From Christensenella sp. UBA941 (GTDB taxonomy: Bacteria; Bacillota; Clostridia; Christensenellales; UBA941), in contig DBDD01000331.1 of assembly GCA_002293365.1 (NCBI GenBank), forward strand, positions 673 to 13,104: a stretch of DNA of 12,432 bases, given 5' to 3'. The notes below the pieces were generated by a model that made no database searches, was not told where the DNA came from, and saw only the letters and a list, made by a program, of their open reading frames with translations. Positions 1 through 5,377 of this stretch are shown piece by piece. The position numbers were made by a program, and so were the translations under genes. The stretch's first letter is position 1; each line of letters begins with the position of its first letter.

Positions 1-55
1 ATGGTACGATTTATGATATAAGTAAAGCTGTATTCTTATAATTTGGGGGGTTCCT

Positions 56-1069
56 ATGATCCAGTCGGTAAACGTCATGCCGCCTCAGCCTGTCGACCCG
101 CCAGCGGGTATCGGCACAGTAGCGGACATCAAGCGGGTGCAACGCGCGCTCGGCGTCAAGGATGACGGAATCTGGGGGCCAATAACACAGGCTGCGTACG
201 AAGAAGTCCATATCGATAGTTTTGCCCAAGAGCTCGCAAAAGCTGTTAAAACGGCAAACGATGCCGCCCGGCAGCAGGAGATCGACGCACAGCTCGATTG
301 GAAGTCCAACTTTTCTCTTGCGGACACGACACAGCAGGACGACGAGGCGTATCTCGAGTCCATTCTACAGCAAAACGCCATTATGATCGCGCAGGACGCG
401 CTCGGCGTACAGCAAACCGGCCAATGGGACGCGGCGACGCGCGAGGCGTATTCCGATAATCCCAACGCGGTAACTACCGGTATCTACAATCTCGACGGTA
501 CGAAGAAAGCCGACCTCAATTATGTCGTGCTTTCGGGAAATGTGCGTACGCCTTGGGCGACGGAAGAAGAGCGCATACGCATAAACGACGAATTCGCCGC
601 GATGTACGGATTTGCCGGATATGACGGCTGCGGCGGCATTTTCGGCAAAAACGGCATGAGCTCCAATCCCTACTTCGTGCAGGATAAAACGGGCCTTACG
701 CGCGAACAGTTAAACGCTGCGGGGCTTTCGTCGATTCCGGACGCCGTTTTGGGGAGCGACCTTTGGCGGCAAGGCTTCCTGAACCTGTCATGGAACGGCT
801 TCAGCGTAGGCGGCATAGGCATGCAATGGCCGCCGAACCTTATGCGGATTCCAAAGGCCGAGGGCGAGCCTCTTTTCCTTGGCTTGAATAACGGCGCTGT
901 GAATTGGAACGTTTTGCTCTCCGCACAGCCGTCAACTACACTCGGCAAGCCCGTCGCCTCGGCGCTCGTTCCCGAAGTTACGACCGATACAAATTTGGAC
1001 GATTCCGATTTCGTGGCCGTGGCCGACGACGCGACGGATGGCAGTACATGGACGACGGTCGTGGTGTAA
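56..1069 (+). CDS. Hypothetical protein with two peptidoglycan-binding-like motifs
   Basis: This 337-residue protein has no family I recognise as a whole. Two segments resemble the PF01471 peptidoglycan-binding repeat: about residues 22-51 (VQRALGVKDDGIWGPITQAA) and about residues 103-140 (AQDALGVQQTGQWDAATREA). Both have the G-x-W/G-x-x-T-x-x-A core of that family, and the second is weaker. Residues 150-290 are rich in Gly, Asn and Trp and have no motif I know; the tail is acidic and Thr/Val-rich. No signal peptide or membrane segment is visible, which is odd for a wall-binding protein. The ATG at 56 is chosen because a G6 run at 45-50 sits 5 nt upstream. The dipeptidase gene follows after 21 nt and is probably co-transcribed, which supports a cell-wall role. 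That role is inferred from context and motifs, not shown. Confidence 0.72.
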   Translation: MIQSVNVMPPQPVDPPAGIGTVADIKRVQRALGVKDDGIWGPITQAAYEEVHIDSFAQELAKAVKTANDAARQQEIDAQLDWKSNFSLADTTQQDDEAYLESILQQNAIMIAQDALGVQQTGQWDAATREAYSDNPNAVTTGIYNLDGTKKADLNYVVLSGNVRTPWATEEERIRINDEFAAMYGFAGYDGCGGIFGKNGMSSNPYFVQDKTGLTREQLNAAGLSSIPDAVLGSDLWRQGFLNLSWNGFSVGGIGMQWPPNLMRIPKAEGEPLFLGLNNGAVNWNVLLSAQPSTTLGKPVASALVPEVTTDTNLDDSDFVAVADDATDGSTWTTVVV

Positions 1070-1090
1070 TCCATTATGCGAGGCTAATCG

Positions 1091-1804
1091 ATGAAAAAGA
1101 AGTTGTTGCCGCTCATGCTGGCGTTCCTACTCATAGTCCCCGCCGCCGCCGCGCAAGGGGATTCGTGGCTTCCTGGCCCGCCGATCTCCAACACCGCCGC
1201 GCCCGCCGCTATGGTTCCTGAAACGCCTGCTGAAACGCCTGCGCCCGAACCGAGCGCATCCCCAAAGCCCGCCCCTCCCAAGGGGTTGGTCGATCTTAGG
1301 GAAATCGAGGCAACGTGGATTATCGATATGCGCTACGCGACTCAAAACAATACGCGCGGCGTGGCTTTTTATCCGACGGACGACTGCTTTCTGCGCGAAG
1401 GCACGGCTAAAAAGCTCCTAAAGGCCGAAAACTATTTGGCCGAGCGCGGGTATCATCTAATAATCCTCGACGCATACCGCCCCCAAAGCGTTGTGCAGTG
1501 GCTTTGGGATACTTGTCCGCCCGAGAGGCGCAAGTTCCTCGCGAATCCGAAAAAAGGCTCGAACCATACGCGAGGCAACGCCGTGGACGTTACGCTCGCG
1601 GACGAGAACGGCGTCGAGCTCGAAATGCAATCGGGCTTCGACGATTCGACTGAAAAGGCTTCGCGTGATTACGACCCCGGCGAGGAGCTAAAAGCGCGCA
1701 CGGATCTTTTGACCACGGCGATGAAAAAGGCCGGATTCAAAACGATCGATTTGGAATGGTGGCACTATAGCGATACCAAGAATTATTCGCTTATAAAAGA
1801 ATGA
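1091..1804 (+). CDS. Secreted VanX-type D-Ala-D-Ala dipeptidase (peptidase family M15D)
   Basis: Predicted zinc D,D-dipeptidase that cleaves D-alanyl-D-alanine outside the membrane. The 237-residue protein starts with a signal peptide (KKK, hydrophobic core 5-20, AAAAQ-type cleavage region). A Pro/Ala/Glu-rich linker (about 27-64) precedes the catalytic domain (about 66-237). Diagnostic VanX/M15D motifs are present: DAYRP at 127-131 with the conserved Arg130, S-x-H-x-x-G-x-x-x-D at 157-166 giving zinc ligands His159 and Asp166, and EWWH at 222-225 giving catalytic Glu222 and zinc ligand His225. A GAGG at 1080-1083, 7 nt before the ATG, supports the start. No vanH, vanA or vanRS-like gene is in the window, so a role in peptidoglycan turnover or dipeptide salvage is more likely than glycopeptide resistance. 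A broader L,D/D,D-peptidase specificity is possible. Confidence 0.9.
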   Translation: MKKKLLPLMLAFLLIVPAAAAQGDSWLPGPPISNTAAPAAMVPETPAETPAPEPSASPKPAPPKGLVDLREIEATWIIDMRYATQNNTRGVAFYPTDDCFLREGTAKKLLKAENYLAERGYHLIILDAYRPQSVVQWLWDTCPPERRKFLANPKKGSNHTRGNAVDVTLADENGVELEMQSGFDDSTEKASRDYDPGEELKARTDLLTTAMKKAGFKTIDLEWWHYSDTKNYSLIKE

Positions 1805-1806
1805 TA

Positions 1807-1835
1807 TTGTATTTCGGATAAATTGCGGGTACAAT
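1807..1835 (+). promoter_or_regulatory. Predicted sigma-A promoter for the DUF1292 gene
   Basis: A -35 hexamer TTGTAT (1807-1812) and a -10 hexamer TACAAT (1830-1835) are separated by exactly 17 nt. Transcription would begin near 1842, leaving a leader of about 105 nt before the ATG at 1946. The site starts 2 nt after the dipeptidase stop codon, so the DUF1292 gene probably has its own promoter, although no terminator separates it from the upstream gene. Confidence 0.6.
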
Positions 1836-1843
1836 AGAGGCGA

Positions 1844-1916
1844 GGAAAGGGCGCGCTTATACGATATGGGCGCGTTCCGCCGTAAGGGTGCGTTTCCCTA
1901 AAGGATGCGCTAACCC
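1844..1916 (+). promoter_or_regulatory. Structured 5' leader with two predicted hairpins
   Basis: Two stem-loops can be drawn in the leader of the DUF1292 gene. In the first, GGAA (1844-1847) and a CGCG (within 1851-1856) can pair with CGCG-TTCC (1871-1878), with a bulge. In the second, GCGTTTCC (1890-1897) pairs with GGATGCGC (1903-1910) around a CTAAA loop with one mismatch, and GGGT (1886-1889) with AACCC (1912-1916) extends it. I do not recognise a riboswitch or protein-binding leader family. No U-tract follows, so a simple attenuator is unlikely. Confidence 0.35.
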
Positions 1917-1945
1917 GGTAAAATACAGGAAAGCTGGTGCGCTAA

Positions 1946-2257
1946 ATGGACGAAGAACGCGATTCCATCGTTTTTGAAGACGAAGAAGGCAACGAAATAG
2001 AGCTAGACATTCTCGATTATTTCTTTTACGAGGATCAGGAATATGCGATCCTTATGGATCTTTCCGGCGTTCCAGAGGAGCGCGAGGATGTTGACGACGA
2101 CGGCGAGCCGCAGGACATCTACATCATGAAGGTCGTCACCAACGGCGATATGGAAGAATTTTTACCCGTTGAAGACGAGCTGATGGACAAGCTTTCCGAA
2201 ATCGCCGAAAGCCGCCTATTTTCAGACGACGACGAAGACGAGGGCGAGGAAGAGTAA
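1946..2257 (+). CDS. DUF1292 domain-containing protein (YrzB-like)
   Basis: A small, very acidic 103-residue protein. Residues 6-85 match the DUF1292/YrzB pattern of Firmicutes: an N-terminal I-x-F-x-D-E-E-G-N-E-x-x stretch, a central D-x-x-F-Y-E-D-Q-E-Y-A-I-L motif, then I-Y-I-M-K-V and E-E-F-L-P-V-E-D-E. The function of the family is unknown; its members are soluble and often lie near replication, RNase or tRNA-modification genes, which is not the case here. The last 15 residues are nearly all Asp/Glu, making a disordered acidic tail. Ribosome binding is weak: AGGA (1927-1930) is 15 nt from the ATG and GGTG (1936-1939) is 6 nt away, so leader folding may control translation. The gene ends at a strong hairpin terminator and has its own promoter, consistent with a monocistronic transcript. 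Confidence 0.9.
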   Translation: MDEERDSIVFEDEEGNEIELDILDYFFYEDQEYAILMDLSGVPEEREDVDDDGEPQDIYIMKVVTNGDMEEFLPVEDELMDKLSEIAESRLFSDDDEDEGEEE

Positions 2258-2268
2258 TTTTGCATAAA

Positions 2269-2297
2269 CATAAAAAGGCCGCATGGCCTTTTTTATG
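2269..2297. terminator. Bidirectional intrinsic terminator
   Basis: ATAAAAAGGCC (2270-2280), loop GCAT, then GGCCTTTTTTAT (2285-2296) form a GGCC stem extended by A-T pairs, with a T-run on either strand. It lies between the convergent DUF1292 (+) and PhzF (-) genes and can end both transcripts. The PhzF stop codon (2293-2295) lies inside its right arm. Confidence 0.85.
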
Positions 2298-3069
2298 TTA
2301 TATTTAATTTCCCCTCTAAATACAGCCGCGCTTTGCCCGCTATTTTCACCCTATGCCCGCAGTCGCGGCAATAGATCGTTCCGCCGCGCCTTGAGAGCTG
2401 TTTGGCGGTCATGTCGGCCTTTCCGAGCCTTGATGCCCAAAAAGGAATCAGCTCGGAGTGCGACGAGCCGGTGACGGGGTCTTCAAAGATACCCGCTTCG
2501 GGCGCGAAAAAGCGCGATACGAAATCGCAGTCTTCGCCTCGGGCCGTAACGCATAGCGCAAAGCAGCCCAGCTCGCGCACAAGCGTCTGGTTCGGCTCGC
2601 AGTTTGCGACGGCGATATCGTTTTCAAGAAGAAGAATTAAGTCCCTAGCATGGTGCGCTTCCAAAACGAACTCTCCGACGGCCTTTTCCATTTTTGGAGT
2701 AATCGGTACGCGCTTCATAGGCCTCGCCGGGAAGTCCATCTCGTATAAATCTTCGCGTTTGGCGACGGTAAGCGCGCCGCTTTTGGTTGAAAAGCGTATC
2801 TCGCCAGTATCATTTTCGATGAAGCTGAACAGAACAAAGGCGCTTGCGAGCGTAGCGTGGCCGCAAAGGTCGATTTCGAACTCGGGCGTAAACCATCGCA
2901 GCTCGTAATGCTCTTCTTTTTTTACGAGAAAGGCTGTTTCCGAAAGATTGTTTTGCGTTGCGACCGATTGAAGCAGTGAATCCGGAAGCCATGCGTCCAA
3001 AACGCATACGCCGGCGGGGTTGCCGGTAAACGGCGCTTCAACAAACGCGTCGACGACGTAATATCTCAT
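2293..3069 (-). CDS. PhzF family protein (isomerase, epimerase-like fold)
   Basis: A 258-residue protein of the PhzF family, which has the diaminopimelate-epimerase fold and includes the phenazine isomerase PhzF and many members of unknown substrate. Visible signatures: DAFVEAPFTGNPAGV at 7-21, NLSETAF at 41-47 containing the family's catalytic Glu (Glu44), PEFEIDLCGHATLASA at 62-77, DPVTGSSHSELIPFW at 197-211, and SRRGG at 226-230. Length is typical. The ATG at 3069 is preferred over the upstream one at 3117 because GGAGGGGG lies just upstream (core GGAGG, 5-nt spacing) and because the family begins at this point. No other phenazine genes are present, so phenazine synthesis should not be inferred. 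The gene is downstream of the NlpC/P60 gene on the same strand, 159 bp away, and shares a bidirectional terminator with the DUF1292 gene. Confidence 0.92.
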   Translation of the reverse strand: MRYYVVDAFVEAPFTGNPAGVCVLDAWLPDSLLQSVATQNNLSETAFLVKKEEHYELRWFTPEFEIDLCGHATLASAFVLFSFIENDTGEIRFSTKSGALTVAKREDLYEMDFPARPMKRVPITPKMEKAVGEFVLEAHHARDLILLLENDIAVANCEPNQTLVRELGCFALCVTARGEDCDFVSRFFAPEAGIFEDPVTGSSHSELIPFWASRLGKADMTAKQLSRRGGTIYCRDCGHRVKIAGKARLYLEGKLNIT

Positions 3070-3134
3070 ATCCCCCTCCATAGCTTCTTTATAAAACTGT
3101 GCTAGAATACAAAGCAATATACGTTTACATGGGT

Positions 3135-3163
3135 ATTATATAATTTCTGCTGGAATAAAGCAT
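3135..3163 (-). promoter_or_regulatory. Possible promoter for the PhzF gene
   Basis: On the minus strand a perfect TATAAT -10 (3140-3135) lies about 65 nt before the PhzF start, in an AT-rich 159-bp gap. The best -35 at 17-nt spacing is poor (ATGCTT). The remainder of the 3070-3228 gap holds no gene or clear hairpin that I can see. Confidence 0.28.
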
Positions 3164-3228
3164 GATGTTCACATAAATATTACAAATATTTTACTCGTAA
3201 TAGCATTTTTCCGGCATATGGCGAGGCT

Positions 3229-4431
3229 TTACCACGGCCTCCTTCCGCAGACGAAATTGCGCTTCCAAAAAGCCGTCGTACACGAGCGCTTTACGACCTT
3301 GCCGTTCGAGCTGGACGCGTCGATCATCTTGCCGTCGCCTATATACAAGCCCGTATGGCCGACGCGTTTTCCGTTTGTGGAGAAAAAGACGATATCGCCC
3401 GCGCGAAGATCGGGCAGCTTTTCTATTTTATCCCACTGGCTTTCTTTTGAAAAGCCCAGCGCGTTCAGCCGCCCGGTTTTTACGCCGTTATGCGTGAGCA
3501 GATAGTATACGAAGCCCGAGCAATCGAACGAATTCGGTCCTTTTGCGCCCCATACGTAGCGCTTGCCTAAGAGATCTTCGGCCATTTTTATAACCGTCCG
3601 CACGTTTTTGGACGAGCCCTTTGTGGCCGCTACGCCGGAAAGGCCTTTGGCCTTGGATGAAAAGATCATATCCAAGGTATGCTCGCCCGCCTTGCCGTCC
3701 TCGTGCAGCTTATTAAGCTTTTGGAACGTCGTGACGGCTTTAACCGTATCCGTGCCGTAATAGCCCGTAGCATGTTCGAGCAAGCCGAGCTCGTGCAGGC
3801 GCTCCTGAAACGCCTCTACGTCGTGGCCGCGCGCGCCTTCGAAGAGCGTATACGGGCGGCCCGCTTCGGAAAAGAGGACGCGCTTCGTTTCGCCGCCAAG
3901 GATACCGTCGACTTGGAGGCCGTGCTGCCGCTGGAAGAGCTGAAGGGCGAAGTCCGTCGCGGGGCCGAAGTGCGCCGTCGGCTCGTCGATATCGATATAG
4001 CCGAGCTCCATCAGCCGCTGTTGTAGGGCGCGTACGGACTCGGAGTCCATGCCCTCCCGGAGCTCGACGTCGGGTTCCGGAGCCGGTGTCCCGGAGTCCG
4101 GAGAAGAACCGGAATCCGGCGGCCGGTTTTCGGGTTCCGAAAGAGCGCCGGGGACGTTAGGCGTACCGGGTGACGCGTACTGCGCGCCGGGCGCGGACGG
4201 AAAACCGCCTGATGCGGGCGGCTGATATGGCACGGCCCGGCTGGGCAATTCTATGGGCGAACGATAGGGGATGACAGGGCGAGGCCTCGTAAGCAGCAAT
4301 ATTAGCGCCGCGGCAAGAGCCGCGATGCTAAATATAAGCCATATCCGCTTCGCGCCTATGAAGGCCCAGGCTCTTTCCAGCCGCGTTTTCGGCCTTTTGC
4401 GCACGCGGTAACGTGAATCGTATGAATGCAT
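3229..4431 (-). CDS. Membrane-anchored NlpC/P60 peptidoglycan hydrolase with two peptidoglycan-binding domains
   Basis: Predicted cell-wall endopeptidase of 400 residues. Order: basic cytoplasmic N-terminus (1-29), one membrane segment (about 30-48), a long Pro/Ser/Gly-rich linker (50-120), two PF01471-type peptidoglycan-binding repeats (about 122-188 and 198-256), a short linker, and a C-terminal NlpC/P60 domain (about 274-400). The catalytic Cys304 lies in FDCSGFV and His359 in RVGHTGLYIGDGKMIDASSS. The third catalytic position, usually His, Asn or Gln, appears to be Asp371. Family members cut the D-Glu to meso-DAP (or Lys) bond in stem peptides; that specificity is inferred. The gene is divergent from a toxin-antitoxin pair. 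The start has no good ribosome binding site, but no other Met occurs before residue 128 and the membrane segment argues for this start. Confidence 0.92.
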   Translation of the reverse strand: MHSYDSRYRVRKRPKTRLERAWAFIGAKRIWLIFSIAALAAALILLLTRPRPVIPYRSPIELPSRAVPYQPPASGGFPSAPGAQYASPGTPNVPGALSEPENRPPDSGSSPDSGTPAPEPDVELREGMDSESVRALQQRLMELGYIDIDEPTAHFGPATDFALQLFQRQHGLQVDGILGGETKRVLFSEAGRPYTLFEGARGHDVEAFQERLHELGLLEHATGYYGTDTVKAVTTFQKLNKLHEDGKAGEHTLDMIFSSKAKGLSGVAATKGSSKNVRTVIKMAEDLLGKRYVWGAKGPNSFDCSGFVYYLLTHNGVKTGRLNALGFSKESQWDKIEKLPDLRAGDIVFFSTNGKRVGHTGLYIGDGKMIDASSSNGKVVKRSCTTAFWKRNFVCGRRPW

Positions 4432-4466
4432 ATCTAGGGTTAGTATGCGCAGATGTGGATGGGGTT

Positions 4467-4494
4467 ATTATAGAATATACCTATCAGCTGTTTC
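4467..4494 (-). promoter_or_regulatory. Predicted promoter for the NlpC/P60 gene
   Basis: On the minus strand a perfect TATAAT -10 (4472-4467) lies about 35 nt before the ATG. The likely -35 (GAAACA, 16-nt spacing, 4494-4489) matches only the ACA half of the consensus and overlaps a TTCGAA palindrome at 4492-4497. Confidence 0.4.
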
Positions 4495-4533
4495 GAAGAA
4501 TTAGCGGTCTAATCAGCCGTTGTATTTTTCGAA
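4492..4533. promoter_or_regulatory. Paired TTCGAA boxes between divergent genes, candidate operator
   Basis: Two copies of TTTCGAAG occur 36 bp apart, with TTCGAA cores at 4492-4497 and 4528-4533. The left one overlaps the -35 of the NlpC/P60 promoter and the right one lies in the spacer of the toxin-antitoxin promoter. Between them is a 5-bp inverted repeat, ATTAG-CGGT-CTAAT (4500-4513). Phd/YefM antitoxins usually repress their own promoter by binding palindromes, so these boxes are reasonable candidates, but binding is inferred. Confidence 0.3.
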
Positions 4534-4548
4534 GGTATAGGTTATGCT
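4520..4548 (+). promoter_or_regulatory. Predicted promoter of the toxin-antitoxin operon
   Basis: TTGTAT (4520-4525) and TATGCT (4543-4548) are separated by 17 nt. The -35 is identical to the one proposed for the DUF1292 gene. The start point would fall near 4554, so the transcript would begin almost at the ribosome binding site, an unusually short leader. Confidence 0.4.
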
Positions 4549-4569
4549 TATAGAAAGGGAGTGATATAA

Positions 4570-4836
4570 TTGCCTAATATCAAACCAATATCGGATTTGC
4601 GCAACTATGGCGAGGTTCTCCGGGATGTGGCTATCGGCTCGCCGGTTTTTTTGACGAAAAACGGCCATGGCCGCTATGCTGTTTTGGATATCGAAGAATA
4701 CGAAGAATACGAAAAAATGCGGGCGTGGCGCGAATTGAGCGCAGAGCTTGACGTTGGCCGGCGCTCCGGGGAGGAAAATGGCTGGATTCCGGCGGAGGAA
4801 GTGCGAAAAAGCTTCGAGGCGCGATATCGTGGCTAG
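4570..4836 (+). CDS. Type II antitoxin, Phd/YefM family
   Basis: An 88-residue antitoxin predicted to bind and neutralise the toxin encoded immediately downstream and to repress the operon. The N-terminal half has the Phd/YefM DNA-binding pattern: IKPISDLRNYGEVLRDV (4-20), then G-S-P-V-F-L-T-K-N-G-H-G-R-Y-A-V-L (28-44), followed by the acidic DIEEYEEYEKM stretch. The C-terminal third (about 55-88), polar and charged, is where the toxin normally binds. It starts with TTG, supported by AAGGGAG (4555-4561) 8 nt upstream; no ATG in this frame would keep the conserved N-terminus. The stop overlaps the toxin start by 8 nt, implying translational coupling. Assignment to the family is secure; the toxin's target is not known from this. 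Confidence 0.93.
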   Translation: MPNIKPISDLRNYGEVLRDVAIGSPVFLTKNGHGRYAVLDIEEYEEYEKMRAWRELSAELDVGRRSGEENGWIPAEEVRKSFEARYRG

Positions 4837-5155
4837 AATAGAATATCCTCCCGCGTCAATCACGGACTTGGAGCAGATCGGCGACTATATCGCGAATACA
4901 CTGAAAAATCCTTCATCCGCGCTGAATACCATCAATAAGATTCAAGATTCTATTGATCGACTCGCCGATTTTCCATCGAGCGGCGCGCCTTTGTCCTCTA
5001 TTGTCGAGCAGGACACAGATTATCGATTTCTTGTTTGCGGAAAATATCTCGCGTTTCATCACGCGCATGAGGACCGCGTTTATATTGATAGGATTCTTTA
5101 TGGTAAACGCGACTATCTTTCTATTTTGCTCCATGCTAATGCCGATTCGCAATAG
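4829..5155 (+). CDS. Type II toxin, RelE/ParE family
   Basis: A 108-residue toxin of the RelE/ParE fold. The N-terminus has a strand then helices, with the typical A-x-x-D-L-E-Q-I-G-D-Y-I pattern (about 9-20). The C-terminal half carries the YRFLVCGKYLAFHHAHEDRV sequence and a final YIDRILYGKRDYLSIL, characteristic of the family. Members either cleave mRNA on the ribosome (RelE) or poison gyrase (ParE); sequence inspection does not decide which. The GTG at 4829 is chosen because it gives the normal N-terminus (V-A-R-I-E-Y) and the usual overlap with the antitoxin; an upstream ATG at 4748 in this frame would read through the antitoxin gene and is not credible. The pair could stabilise this chromosomal region or be a remnant of a mobile segment; no integrase or transposase is nearby. 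Confidence 0.92.
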   Translation: MARIEYPPASITDLEQIGDYIANTLKNPSSALNTINKIQDSIDRLADFPSSGAPLSSIVEQDTDYRFLVCGKYLAFHHAHEDRVYIDRILYGKRDYLSILLHANADSQ

Positions 5156-5283
5156 ACGCGACGCATCTCAACGTTTCTCCCTGAAAACCGTTATGTCATT
5201 ACGCCTGCGAACAACACCATGAAAAGCAACAATTCAGATTTGTGATTTGCTGTTCATCGCAATTCTAGGAAACCCCGTATATG
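5156..5283. other. Intergenic stretch with no identified feature
   Basis: Between the toxin stop and the palindromic repeat I see no gene, terminator or promoter. It is less GC-rich than the neighbouring coding sequence. Confidence 0.5.
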
Positions 5284-5368
5284 CTGTAGGGACGCCATAA
5301 ATGGCGTCCGTGACAATCGTGCATGTCAGTTTTTGGGGTCACGGACACGATATATCGTGTCCCTACAG
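5284..5368. repeat. Palindromic MITE-like element, copy A (three-way-junction type)
   Basis: An 85-bp element with perfect 10-bp terminal inverted repeats, CTGTAGGGAC (5284-5293) and GTCCCTACAG (5359-5368). Each end contains its own palindrome: GGACGCCATAAATGGCGTCC (5290-5309; 9-bp stem, AA loop) and GGACACGATATATCGTGTCC (5343-5362, a perfect 20-bp palindrome). A third stem joins GTCCGTGAC (5306-5314) to GTCACGGAC (5338-5346) around a 23-nt centre. A single strand could therefore fold as one long stem or as a three-armed junction. It lies 9 bp beyond the murA stop. It encodes nothing and resembles non-autonomous palindromic repeats dispersed in many bacterial genomes. It is not a standard terminator because no T-run follows. 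Confidence 0.8.
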
Positions 5369-5377
5369 GAGATGATG

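Noticed and set aside
37..42. Perfect TATAAT before the first gene
   Set aside because: A start point 7 nt downstream would fall inside or after the G6 ribosome binding site (45-50), and no -35 is found at proper spacing. It is more likely part of an AT-rich leader.
1091..1804. Vancomycin-resistance cluster
   Set aside because: Only a VanX-like enzyme is present; there is no ligase, lactate dehydrogenase or two-component system, and the protein is secreted.
2293..3069. Phenazine biosynthesis locus
   Set aside because: PhzF-family proteins are common outside phenazine producers, and no other phz-like gene occurs here.
3679..4026. Open frame opposite the NlpC/P60 gene
   Set aside because: Its codons mirror the conserved minus-strand protein; there is no ribosome binding site or recognisable product.
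4070..4140. Cluster of TCCGGA/CCGGAG repeats inside the NlpC/P60 gene
   Set aside because: They encode the Pro/Asp/Ser/Gly linker (repeated P-D-S-G) and are explained by low-complexity coding sequence.
5284..5368. The palindromic element as murA's terminator
   Set aside because: The stems are strong, but no T-run follows on either strand, so it lacks the form of an intrinsic terminator.
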